Shown: one piece after another, positions 34,720 through 44,275 of the stretch
How the letters are laid out: the number at the start of each line of letters is the position of its first letter
How positions within the stretch are numbered: position 1 is the first letter of the stretch
Source of the DNA: Arenibacter algicola
GTDB taxonomy: Bacteria; Bacteroidota; Bacteroidia; Flavobacteriales; Flavobacteriaceae
Reading direction: 5' to 3'
DNA length: 64,000 nucleotides
Assembly: GCF_000733925.1 (NCBI RefSeq)
Contig: NZ_JPOO01000003.1
Location: 1,984,001-2,048,000, forward strand
Translations under genes and position numbers: made by a program
Notes under the pieces: generated by a model
The model's database searches: none
What the model saw: the letters and a program-made list of their open reading frames with translations, nothing else
Told to the model about the DNA's origin: nothing

Positions 34720-37700
34720 TTAAAATTTAACGTTTACACCAAACATGAAGGATGTAGAAAGTGGGTAGGTACCCTTATCTACTAAATCCGATGCTTCGGG
34801 ATCCAAACCTGTATAATTGGTAGAGGTAAGGAGATTTCTACCGGATATATAAAGTCGTGCGCTGTCAAACCCTTGAACGCCATCTATGGTATAGCCAATT
34901 TCAATATTTTTCAAACGGAAATAGGATGCGTCTTCAACAAAAATACTTGAGACCTTGCTACTACCATTATCCTCAAAAGCAACCCTTGGAATACTATTGG
35001 TGCTGCCTTCTCCGTCCCAAGCCCCTAAAATAGCCGCGGTGTAATTAAAAGGCCTTGTATCAAAATCTATGATCTTTTTCCCGTCATTATACCTGTCAAT
35101 ACCCTCTACTCCCTGAAAAAGCATGGACATGTCAAATCCTTTGTATTCTCCTGTTAGGAAGATACCATAGGTAAGATCCGGGATAGAGGATCCTATAAAT
35201 TCGCGATCAAAATCCGGACTTATTTTCCCATCCCCATTAATATCCTTGAACCTAATGTCCCCTGGTTTGGAATTCCCTTCCAAAAATAAATGACTATCTA
35301 TTTCTGCCTGATTCTGGTAAATCCCTTCCATTCTATATCCGTAATAAGCATCCAAAGGCTGACCAACTACCGTTCTGGATTCGTTATTGACTATATTGGG
35401 CACATTTGGATGCAATTTTTCAACATTATTTGTTACTGTTGAAAGGTTAGCGTTGATATTATATTTAAACTCTCGTTCTGAATTTCTAAAATTGACTGAA
35501 AATTCAAATCCCTTATTGCTCACCTCACCGGCATTGACTATGGTTGGCTGCAAATCGCCAAGGAAACCAGGTAAGCCTATAGGTAACAATATGTCCGTTG
35601 TGCTTTTGTCAAAATATTCCGCTGTAACACCGACTTTGTTATTAAAAAGACCCAAGTCGATTCCAAAGTTGGCCTGAGTGGTAGTTTCCCATTTTAGATC
35701 GGGATTACCATAGCGTACTTTTCTAACAATGCCTTCCGTTTGTTCTATTAATTCAGCGTAAGTGTAATTGTCTATATTTTGATTCCCCAGTTGACCCCAA
35801 CTAGCTCTTAATTTTAAATCGGACAGCCAATCTACTTCGCTTAAAAAATCCTCCCTTGATAGTGTCCAACCTCCAGAAACCGATGGAAAATATCCCCATC
35901 GATTATTTTCGGCAAACCTTGATGAGGCATCCGCTCTTAAATTGGCGGTTATCATGTATTTATTGTCATAGGAATATGTAGTAGACCCAAAATAGGAGAA
36001 CAGAGCAGATTCAGTACCTGCACCTGCGTTATTTTCGTCCAAGCCTTCACCTCCATAGGACAAATATCTAAACTCGTCTATGGAATATGGGAAACGCGCC
36101 CTGCTGGCAACGATGTCCGACTCTGTCTGTGTAACATATTCGGTACCGACCATAGCACTGAAGTCGTGTTTTTCACCGAACGACTTATTGTAATTTAAGG
36201 TATTACTAAAAGTTAGGGCCAAAGATTCCCCTCTTCTTTCACTTAGATTATTGGGCCTGTTCCTTCTTCCCAATCCTTGATCTATTGCACTTCCACCACC
36301 ATCATCATCTCCGTAATTCTCATTAAATGTTTTGTCATGAAAAAAGGTAAGGTCTACCCCTACATTGGATCTAAAGGTTAATTCTTTATCCTTTAAAAAA
36401 GAATACTGACCATATATGTTGCCGAAAGTTTTGAATATTCTGGTCTGGTCATCTGAAAAATAAGCTTGCGCAATGGGATTTCCGACCATTTCGTACATAG
36501 TTCTGTTCAATCCTTGATCATAACCGGTAGCTGTAAAGAAAGGCATATCGGTAAAAGGATCTCTTTCGGAATAGGTTGGATCATTTACATCTTTAAAAAC
36601 GGGTATTACGGGAGCCCTTAACAGCGCAAATCGTATTAAACTTTCTCCTGTAGAAGGAACTTTGTCCTGGGTTGATGAAGACAATTGAACATTGGTCCCA
36701 ATCTTTAATCTATCCGTTAGGTCGGCGTTGATATTAGATCTAAAATTCAATCTTCGGAATTTGTCATTATCATAAACCACTATACCATTTTCCCCATAGT
36801 ATCCCAAGGATGTCAAAAATTGAACATTTTCACTACCTCCGCTGGCAGACAACTGTAGGTTTTGGGAACTTCCTCCCTCGAAGAGTTCATCCAGCCAATC
36901 GGTATCACCAAAATCTGCCCTGCCCCTATCCGCAGTATATGGATTTGCTCCGGTATATGTATTGTTCCAAGCTTTCTCAGTAGTGTTTATATATTGTTCG
37001 GCATTGAGCATGGTAGGTAAGTTTGAAGCGGATTGAACACCATACCAGTACTCGGCCTCAAGCTTCATTTTTCCTGCTGAACCACTTTTAGTGGTAATCA
37101 GGACAACACCAGCAGATGCCCTTGAACCGTAGATGGATGCAGCCGCAGCATCTTTTAAAACCGACATGGTTTTTATATCGGACTGGTTCAAAAAGGTAAT
37201 ATCCCGAGACGGTACCCCATCCACAATATATAATGGATCGTTATTTCCAATAGTACCTACTCCACGGATACGAACTTGAATCCCACCACCTGGGGCTCCG
37301 CTACTGGAGGCAACCTGTACCCCAGCAACTTGCCCCTGTAATGCTTGGGCAACATTGGAGGTTCTGGCTTTGTTCAAATCATCCACATCCACTACGGAAA
37401 TTGCCCCGGTTAAAGTAGATTTCTTTAAAGTGGAATACCCTACAAGAACAACTTCATCCAAAGCATTTGCATCTACGGACATGGTAACATTAATTTGGGT
37501 TTGTCCATTGACCGGAATCGCCTGGGTCTTATAGCCTATATAGCTAAACAACAATACCGCATTGGTATCCACATTCGAAATGGTGTAATTGCCGTCAAAA
37601 TCTGTAGAAGTTCCTATGGAGGTTCCTTCTATAATTACGTTTACCCCTGGCAGGGGACCTTCATCATCCGAGACGACGCCGGTAATGTTTTGTGCCAGCA

Positions 37701-37764
37701 GGGAGCTTCCAAAAAGAATGGCTCCGAGAAAAGTTAGCTTACTAATACAATTTTTCATCATCAT
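34720..37764 (-). CDS. SusC/RagA TonB-dependent transporter without STN domain
   Basis: 1014 residues beginning MMMKN, so the exact start is uncertain by two codons. A signal peptide (about 1-25) is followed by a carboxypeptidase-regulatory-like domain (about 26-97, ITGVVSDDEGPLPGVN), a TonB-box-like LDEVVLVGYSTLKK, the plug (about 107-215) and the barrel, ending FMFGVNVKF. There is no STN domain, so it should not signal to FecR, in line with an HTCS regulator gene 205 bp upstream. A GTGTACAC cluster lies between the two genes at 37886-37934. It imports the oligosaccharide for the GH130 branch. Confidence 0.97.
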   Translation of the reverse strand: MMMKNCISKLTFLGAILFGSSLLAQNITGVVSDDEGPLPGVNVIIEGTSIGTSTDFDGNYTISNVDTNAVLLFSYIGYKTQAIPVNGQTQINVTMSVDANALDEVVLVGYSTLKKSTLTGAISVVDVDDLNKARTSNVAQALQGQVAGVQVASSSGAPGGGIQVRIRGVGTIGNNDPLYIVDGVPSRDITFLNQSDIKTMSVLKDAAAASIYGSRASAGVVLITTKSGSAGKMKLEAEYWYGVQSASNLPTMLNAEQYINTTEKAWNNTYTGANPYTADRGRADFGDTDWLDELFEGGSSQNLQLSASGGSENVQFLTSLGYYGENGIVVYDNDKFRRLNFRSNINADLTDRLKIGTNVQLSSSTQDKVPSTGESLIRFALLRAPVIPVFKDVNDPTYSERDPFTDMPFFTATGYDQGLNRTMYEMVGNPIAQAYFSDDQTRIFKTFGNIYGQYSFLKDKELTFRSNVGVDLTFFHDKTFNENYGDDDGGGSAIDQGLGRRNRPNNLSERRGESLALTFSNTLNYNKSFGEKHDFSAMVGTEYVTQTESDIVASRARFPYSIDEFRYLSYGGEGLDENNAGAGTESALFSYFGSTTYSYDNKYMITANLRADASSRFAENNRWGYFPSVSGGWTLSREDFLSEVDWLSDLKLRASWGQLGNQNIDNYTYAELIEQTEGIVRKVRYGNPDLKWETTTQANFGIDLGLFNNKVGVTAEYFDKSTTDILLPIGLPGFLGDLQPTIVNAGEVSNKGFEFSVNFRNSEREFKYNINANLSTVTNNVEKLHPNVPNIVNNESRTVVGQPLDAYYGYRMEGIYQNQAEIDSHLFLEGNSKPGDIRFKDINGDGKISPDFDREFIGSSIPDLTYGIFLTGEYKGFDMSMLFQGVEGIDRYNDGKKIIDFDTRPFNYTAAILGAWDGEGSTNSIPRVAFEDNGSSKVSSIFVEDASYFRLKNIEIGYTIDGVQGFDSARLYISGRNLLTSTNYTGLDPEASDLVDKGTYPLSTSFMFGVNVKF

Positions 37765-37885
37765 AAGAATTGTTTTAAATTTGGTTAATCAAGTTGAGCA
37801 CTTTTTTTACTCCTAAAAGCAAGTCGGAATAAATTATAACCTGCCTATAAATAGCCAGTTTCAAGTTGAAGTAAAATTAGAAGTA

Positions 37886-37934
37886 GGGTACACCAAAATG
37901 TGTACACTATTTAATCAAAAGTGTACACCAAATT
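37886..37934. promoter_or_regulatory. Three-copy GTGTACAC-type operator upstream of the second susC
   Basis: The palindrome GTGTACAC occurs at 37900-37907 and 37921-37928. A third, slightly changed copy (GGGTACAC) lies at 37886-37893. Start-to-start distances are 14 and 21 bases, and two copies continue with CAAA. It lies 122-170 bp upstream of the susC start and just beyond the end of the HTCS gene, so it is a good candidate binding site for that AraC-type output domain. No protein binding is known from sequence alone. Confidence 0.6.
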
Positions 37935-37968
37935 GTAAAACGTTTAAAATGAGAAGATTACATATGTT

Positions 37969-40900
37969 CTACAAACTAGACATAGCCTTAAGCTGATAAT
38001 TTTTTGGAGTGATACTATACATTTTCTTAAATTCCCTATAAAAATAGGAACGGTTGTTGAACCCGGATTGATAGCAAACCTCCGAGACCGTAAGTGTATT
38101 TTTTCTCAAGAGCGCCGCCGCATGTTTTAATCTTACGGTTCGTATAAGGTCCCCGGGAGAAAAGCCGTATATATATTTAATTTTTCTATAGAGCTGTGAA
38201 CTACTAATTCCTAATTCTTTCTCTATGAACAAACTTTGAAGGTTTTCATTTTCTATATTGTTATGAATAATTTTCAAAACCTTTTTCATGAAGTCCTTAT
38301 GTTCATCATGCTCTAAAACATTCGTAAAGCTATCCATTGGTGTTTCCTTGGATAGATATTTTAGCATCACCTCCTTTTCTTCCAGGAGATTTTGAACTTT
38401 CACCTGCAAATAATCTGGATGAAAGGGTTTGGGAATATATGAATTTGCTCCACTTTCCAATCCTTCAATACTATGAATGACAGAATTTTTGGATGTAAGC
38501 ATAATAAAAGGAATATGACATGTAAGGTTGTTGTTCCTTATTTTTTTACATAATTCCATTCCATCCATTTCCGGCATCATAAGGTCACTTATAATCAGAT
38601 CTGGCATTTCCTTTTTCATTAATTCCAAAGCCTCGGCCCCATTATTGGCTGTTAGAACATTATATTTATCTATCAATAGTTCTTTTAAAAATACCCTTAC
38701 ATCTTTTTCGTCCTCAACAATCAAAACAATTTTACGTTTATTTTGAAGAACATCAAGTGATGTTAATTTATTTGAAATATCTTCAGAATTGCCAGATCCA
38801 TCTTCCAAAATGTTTTTTAGGTGATAGGATATATTTACCTGCCCGGAATGCTCTTCCAATTCAGTATCCTTAAAGCTCCCCTTGTTACAGGGAAGCAAAA
38901 CCTTAAATGAGGTCTCTTTCTTGACTTCGCTCGTAACCGTAATCTCACCTTTCAAAACTGTCACCAAACTTTTTACATATGCCAATCCTATCCCAGTCCT
39001 AAACTTATCGGTATCCGTATCCTTACTCTCATCCAACAATACAAATCTTGTAAATACGCGCTCCAATTTTTCTTTGGCAATACCCTCTCCAGAATTGGAT
39101 ACTATAATATTAAGAATATCGTAATCGTCCTCAATAAATAACTTTAGATTAATATTTCCATTTTCTGGAGTATATTTAAAGGCATTGGACAAAAGGTTAA
39201 ATACGATCTTCTCAATTTTATCCTTGTCGAACCACCCCTGCAATAAGGATGGCATTTCCAATTCGTATTCAATATTTTTCTGAATGGCCCATTCATCAAA
39301 TAATTCGGCAATTTGCTCTATTAAATTCACTAGATCGAATTGCTTTACTCGCACCTCCACATAATTGCTTTCCGCTTTTCTAAATTCGAGTAATTGTTGT
39401 GTTAAAAAGAGTAATCTAGATGAGTTCCTTTCTATCATATTTATAAACCTCTGGTTCTTTTCACTTAAACCCACCATTTCTGATAGTTTTTGAACAGGTC
39501 CGGTAATCAAAGTCAAAGGAGTTTGGAATTCGTGTGCTACATTGGTAAAGAAAGTAAGACGGTTTTGATGAATTTCTTCTTCTCTTTTTTGATTGATAAT
39601 ATTTTGTTTTAAAGATTGTTTTTTTTGATAGTAACTGTAAATCAAAACAAGCAATAGAAGGAAAAGTAGCAAATAGACAGCGTATGCCACATTTGTTCGC
39701 CAAATAATGGGATCGATCTTAATATCTATTGCTTTTGTGGGATTGCTCCAAATACCATCGCTATTGGTCCATTTTAACAATAGTGAATATTTACCAGGTG
39801 GTACATTCGTAAAGGAAATATTTCTTCGGTTGTTGATGTACACCCATTCGTTGTCAAAACCTATAAGCTGATAGGCATATGTGCATTTTTCACTGTGAAT
39901 AAAGGTTAGGGCTGCAATGTCAATGTCGAAATAATTCTCATCGTGCTCCAAATTAATAGATGGAAAGCTGTTGCCGTTTGGGGAGACCACCAGATTTTGA
40001 TAGTATGGCTCCTTCATATTTTGACCACTTATTTTATCAATAAGAATATCGGGAACAAACGGATCTTCTTCTATTTCCGAAGGCAAAAAATAGTTAAATC
40101 CTTTAATTCCCCCCATAAATACGTAATCAGAGTCGGCACCTTTATAAAAGGCTCCATCCGCAAACTCATTGTTTTGTAAACCCTCATTTTCGGTAAAATT
40201 GATAAATCTGGATTCATCGACTACAAAATTGGAAAGACCATAATTAGTGCTTATCCAGAGGTTTGATTTTTTGTCGGAAATAATTCCATGGATAGTATTA
40301 TTCGGCAGGCCTTCATTTACGGTATAACGTCTAAAATATGCTTCCCCATCACTTCCTATTTCCTGCAATAAATTCAACCCGAAACTTGTCCCTACCCATA
40401 GATTATCTTTTAAATCATTATAGAGGCATAAAATATCATCATTGGATAGGCTGCGCAGTTCGTTCCTTTTATTTTTGAAAACCTGGAATGAGTCTGATTC
40501 CTTATTAAAAAGGTTCAACCCCCCTAACCGTGTACCTATCCATAGTTCCCTGTCGTTCCTTGGAAGGATTGAGAAAATAATATTACTGCTTAGCCTGTTT
40601 TCTTCATATTCCCCTGCGACATACTTCTTGAATTCAGAAACTTTTAGTTTATCTCCATAGCGCTGAATCTTCAGGCGAATCATTCCATAACCATTGGTAC
40701 CCAACCATATAAAGCCATTTTTATCCTGAAAAATAGCATAGGTCGACTTAAAGTATTCACACTGATTACTTTGCAAGATTTGGGACCAATTTACAAGTTT
40801 TGACCTTTTCAAATCAAAAACATCAATTCCCTCTCCATCCGTTCCGATAAAAATTAAGTCATCTTGTCCTTTATGCAATGCATAAACTGAATTGTTGATC

Positions 40901-42174
40901 CCGCTATTATTTTGATTATAATTTTCATACGGCAAGGACTCATTTGAATTCTCATAAAATTGGGGAGGAAAGCGGAACAATCCTTTTCCTTTAGTGCCTA
41001 TCCAAAAAGAATTTCCCTCAGACTCTGTAAATGTTCTAATAATACCATCACTGAATTCCGGAACTTGCGACTTGGTAACTAAATGAAAGGATTTTCTGAG
41101 CGGATATAACTTAAAAATACCCTCCCCATCGGTACCTACCCAAATAACGTTTTCATTACCTTGAAAGACAGTAGTTATCTTTTGCTCTTTAAGATATTTT
41201 TGCCAAGGAAGATTTACTCTTTTTCCTAAACTATCAATAATTAAAAACTCCGATTTATTGGACAGTAGGAGTCCCTCGGATATAGATCCTATTATGTTTT
41301 TAACATTCCTTTCATCAACTTCAACCGATCCTTGATCCAACAATGAGGAAATGTCCATCTCACCTGTCTTTGAGATAATACATAACTTTTCATTTTGTAG
41401 GATTTCGAACCCATTTACATTTTCAGCAACCAACTCACTATTTGATATCCTTTTTTGAGCATTTTCCCCGGGAGTTATTTCCAATTGGTACAATTCACTA
41501 TTGTCATATAGAAGAAGTAGATCCCCTGAAGGTGTGAACACCATCTTTTTAACCGCCTCGGAGGGAAGATTAAAAGAATTCAATTGTATAAAACCATCCT
41601 CGAAAAAGTAGCCTATACCCCAGTCCTTTATTGCACAGAATACTGTTTTGGAGGAATCCAAAGCAATCGTAAATTCTGATTCCGAGACTGGAGGGTTGTT
41701 TATTCTTGAAAAATAAAAACGCCTAAAGGTATTTGTTCTCTTATCATAACTATTTATTCCATGAATGGTCGACACCCATATTTGACCCGTCTTGTCCTCA
41801 AGAATATTAAGTATTACCTGATTACTTAAGCTATTCTCATTATTCAATTCGGGGCGAAATATTTTGAATTTACTCCCGTCATAGCGATTTAAGCCATCCC
41901 AGGTCCCAATCCAAAGCAAGTTGTCCGAATCTTGAAAAATTGCATTGATGGAACTGTTTGATAGGCCGAGGGAATTATCTATTTGCTGTAATTTGTATTT
42001 TCTTTCTGGATGGATTAGAGCACTTTTTGGGTTATTTTGGCTAGCTGCAGAGGAATTATTCCAAATTTTAATCGTAGAATTATCGGAATTAGAAGTTGCA
42101 TTTTGAGCAAAACCGATCGTTGTGCAAAAAATAAAAACGAATAGGGGGGTTGTTCTTACATTAAAAAATCGCAT
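37969..42174 (-). CDS. Hybrid two-component system regulator (HTCS)
   Basis: About 1401 residues from the ATG at 42174, which gives a clean signal peptide. An in-frame ATG at 42213 adds 13 unlikely residues. The periplasmic part has repeated regulator-propeller motifs (about 45-720, LWIGTWDGLNRYDG, IWVGTDGEGIFKL) and a Y_Y_Y domain (about 760-820). A membrane helix lies at about 830-850. Inside are a HisKA domain (His881 in NVAHEFQTPLTL), an ATPase domain, a receiver (Asp1197 in IISDLMMPEMDG) and a C-terminal AraC-type HTH ending near 1400. All the signalling modules of an HTCS are present. It should bind a released oligosaccharide in the periplasm and switch on the adjacent susC-susD-GH130 genes. 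Confidence 0.97.
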   Translation of the reverse strand: MRFFNVRTTPLFVFIFCTTIGFAQNATSNSDNSTIKIWNNSSAASQNNPKSALIHPERKYKLQQIDNSLGLSNSSINAIFQDSDNLLWIGTWDGLNRYDGSKFKIFRPELNNENSLSNQVILNILEDKTGQIWVSTIHGINSYDKRTNTFRRFYFSRINNPPVSESEFTIALDSSKTVFCAIKDWGIGYFFEDGFIQLNSFNLPSEAVKKMVFTPSGDLLLLYDNSELYQLEITPGENAQKRISNSELVAENVNGFEILQNEKLCIISKTGEMDISSLLDQGSVEVDERNVKNIIGSISEGLLLSNKSEFLIIDSLGKRVNLPWQKYLKEQKITTVFQGNENVIWVGTDGEGIFKLYPLRKSFHLVTKSQVPEFSDGIIRTFTESEGNSFWIGTKGKGLFRFPPQFYENSNESLPYENYNQNNSGINNSVYALHKGQDDLIFIGTDGEGIDVFDLKRSKLVNWSQILQSNQCEYFKSTYAIFQDKNGFIWLGTNGYGMIRLKIQRYGDKLKVSEFKKYVAGEYEENRLSSNIIFSILPRNDRELWIGTRLGGLNLFNKESDSFQVFKNKRNELRSLSNDDILCLYNDLKDNLWVGTSFGLNLLQEIGSDGEAYFRRYTVNEGLPNNTIHGIISDKKSNLWISTNYGLSNFVVDESRFINFTENEGLQNNEFADGAFYKGADSDYVFMGGIKGFNYFLPSEIEEDPFVPDILIDKISGQNMKEPYYQNLVVSPNGNSFPSINLEHDENYFDIDIAALTFIHSEKCTYAYQLIGFDNEWVYINNRRNISFTNVPPGKYSLLLKWTNSDGIWSNPTKAIDIKIDPIIWRTNVAYAVYLLLFLLLLVLIYSYYQKKQSLKQNIINQKREEEIHQNRLTFFTNVAHEFQTPLTLITGPVQKLSEMVGLSEKNQRFINMIERNSSRLLFLTQQLLEFRKAESNYVEVRVKQFDLVNLIEQIAELFDEWAIQKNIEYELEMPSLLQGWFDKDKIEKIVFNLLSNAFKYTPENGNINLKLFIEDDYDILNIIVSNSGEGIAKEKLERVFTRFVLLDESKDTDTDKFRTGIGLAYVKSLVTVLKGEITVTSEVKKETSFKVLLPCNKGSFKDTELEEHSGQVNISYHLKNILEDGSGNSEDISNKLTSLDVLQNKRKIVLIVEDEKDVRVFLKELLIDKYNVLTANNGAEALELMKKEMPDLIISDLMMPEMDGMELCKKIRNNNLTCHIPFIMLTSKNSVIHSIEGLESGANSYIPKPFHPDYLQVKVQNLLEEKEVMLKYLSKETPMDSFTNVLEHDEHKDFMKKVLKIIHNNIENENLQSLFIEKELGISSSQLYRKIKYIYGFSPGDLIRTVRLKHAAALLRKNTLTVSEVCYQSGFNNRSYFYREFKKMYSITPKNYQLKAMSSL

Positions 42175-42357
42175 AAAACAATATAAACTAAAAATGATAA
42201 GGAATAAGGGCAAGAATTAAGAAAATCGTAAAATAGGCACGAATATAACCTGATTTTGGCTTTAAAACATCCCCACAGCCATTTTAATGAAAATCTTCAA
42301 CAGTTATCTTTGCCCTACCAACCAATTTCTTATGTAACAATGAATAAGCCATTTAAC

Positions 42358-42394
42358 AAAAAAATTGGGCGGGATTATACCCCGCCTAATTTTT
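42358..42394. terminator. Strong bidirectional terminator before the HTCS gene
   Basis: A 14-position stem with one G-T pair (AAAAATTGGGCGGG against its complement) surrounds a 7-base loop, with A runs before and T runs after. It lies 24 bp past the stop of the sulfatase gene on the minus strand and should end the transcript from 44028, separating it from the HTCS gene. Confidence 0.88.
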
Positions 42395-42417
42395 AAGAGT
42401 GCCCTAAATGAGTGTTT

Positions 42418-44028
42418 CTAATACTTCTTGCTCTGTTCAACATACTTATCATCCAGCTCTTTGGAATCCTTATATTTTACCCTAAGCTGGGCGAGTTTTT
42501 CCTTGAGCTCTTTCACGATTTCCGCATATTCCGGATCATCATAAACATTGTTCAATTCCTTTGGATCTTTTTTGCGATCATATAATTCCCATTCATCTAC
42601 ATCATAATAAAAATGGGCCAGTTTGTATTCCTTGGTCACTATACCGTAATGGCGTTTTACCATATGCACACTGGGATATTCATAATAGTGGTAATAAACG
42701 GCTTCCCGATTCCATTGGTCAGATTTTCCTTTTAACAATGGCATAAGGCTTTCACCTTGCATATCTTCCGGTGCAGTGATTTGGGCCGCCTCCAAAAAGG
42801 TTTGGGCAAAATCCAGATTCTGTACCATTTCCTCCTCTGTGGTTCCCTGTTTAATTTCATTGGGCCAACGGATCAACAAGGGAGTCTTAAAGGACTCATC
42901 GTAAATAAAGCGCTTGTCGAACCAACCATGCTCCCCTAAATAGAACCCTTGGTCTGAGGTGTAGACCACTATGGTATTTTCGGCCAAGCCATTCTCGTCC
43001 AAGTAATCCAGTACCCTGCCCACATTGTCATCCACAGAGGAAATACTTCCCAAATAGTCCTGCATATACCGCTGGTATTTCCATATCATTTTTTCCTCGT
43101 CCGTCATGGTAGGCCATTTCTCTTTAAATTCTTGGTTTATTGCGTCTATAATAGGTTTGTACTGCCTCTTTTGTTCCTCGTTTCCGCGATTGAATTCATT
43201 GTTCACATCGGCTTGGGACCCTTCAACAAATGGCTCCACGTCTCCCATGGCCTCCAAGGTTTCTGGCCATATCTTGCTGTCATGACTATATTGCATATGG
43301 TACAACAAATTCATTTCGGCAGTTTTGGCAGCGGTACCTCTATTGGAATAATCATCAAATAAAGTTTCCGGTAGGGGAAAGGTTTTTTGGGTGTACTCCT
43401 TAAACTTATCTGCCCTTGGCCACCAAGGTCTGTGCGGGGCTTTGTGCAAATACATTAAAAAGAAGGGCTTGTTGGGATCGCGTTTTTTATCCAACCATTC
43501 CAAACTCATATCCGTAATGATATCCGTTACATAGCCAGTAATAGTGGTATCTCCCTTTTGGGTAATAAAGTCGGGGTTAATATAATGTCCTTGGCCCGGT
43601 AAGATCATAAAATCGTCCACTCCCTTGGGATTGTTCCCAAAATGAAGCTTCCCGAACATGGCCGTTTGGTACCCCGCCTTCTGAAAAATTTGCGGAAAGG
43701 TAACCTGGGTGGTATCAAAGGGATTGTGATTATCTATTTTCCCATTAATATGGGTATGTTTTCCGGTAAGTATAGTGGCCCTGGAGGGTGCACAGATAGA
43801 ATTGGTAACGCTGGCATTTCTGAACAACATGCCCTCCTTGGCCAAACGATCAATATTTGGGGTTTGTATCAAATGATCGCTATAGGCACTAATGGCCTGA
43901 TAGGCGTGATCATCGGACATGATAAACAGGAAGTTGGGCTTCAGTGGCTTCTGCTCTTCTTTCTCTGCACAGCTATGCAAACTCAAAAGACATAATGTAA
44001 AAAGGGAAAATAATGGTAGTACTTTCAT
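42418..44028 (-). CDS. S1-family sulfatase lipoprotein with long C-terminus
   Basis: About 536 residues from the ATG at 44028, giving a lipoprotein signal ending at Cys20 (LLSLHSC). An ATG at 44070 adds a poor leader. The metal site begins in FIMSDDHAYQAIS, and Cys79 in the CAPSR signature becomes formylglycine. Supporting segments include FGKLHFGNNPKG, YLHKAPHRPWWP, VVYTSDQGFYLGEHGWFDKR and KHYGIVTKEYK. The FIMSDDHAYQ start and DQGFYLGEHG segment fit the group that includes N-acetylglucosamine-6-sulfatase relatives, but the sugar is uncertain. The propeller-GH29 gene lies 248 bp upstream in the same direction with no clear terminator in between. Confidence 0.95.
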   Translation of the reverse strand: MKVLPLFSLFTLCLLSLHSCAEKEEQKPLKPNFLFIMSDDHAYQAISAYSDHLIQTPNIDRLAKEGMLFRNASVTNSICAPSRATILTGKHTHINGKIDNHNPFDTTQVTFPQIFQKAGYQTAMFGKLHFGNNPKGVDDFMILPGQGHYINPDFITQKGDTTITGYVTDIITDMSLEWLDKKRDPNKPFFLMYLHKAPHRPWWPRADKFKEYTQKTFPLPETLFDDYSNRGTAAKTAEMNLLYHMQYSHDSKIWPETLEAMGDVEPFVEGSQADVNNEFNRGNEEQKRQYKPIIDAINQEFKEKWPTMTDEEKMIWKYQRYMQDYLGSISSVDDNVGRVLDYLDENGLAENTIVVYTSDQGFYLGEHGWFDKRFIYDESFKTPLLIRWPNEIKQGTTEEEMVQNLDFAQTFLEAAQITAPEDMQGESLMPLLKGKSDQWNREAVYYHYYEYPSVHMVKRHYGIVTKEYKLAHFYYDVDEWELYDRKKDPKELNNVYDDPEYAEIVKELKEKLAQLRVKYKDSKELDDKYVEQSKKY

Positions 44029-44275
44029 AAAGAATGATGGTTTAAATAAGATCACTAATATAGGAAACAAAAAATATATTTGATTTTGACTTAAGGTCTT
44101 ACAAAAATTAAAGAACCAGCCAAAACTGTATGCCCTTCTAACGGAACCTCTTTAATTTCTTCCTTCGGAAATCGAATAGATACACGGTGAATAAGAATGG
44201 GATAATTTTATGAAACAACCTTTTTATGTTGAAAATACGGTACTCTTTAGATTTTTTCACCATTAAATAAACCAA

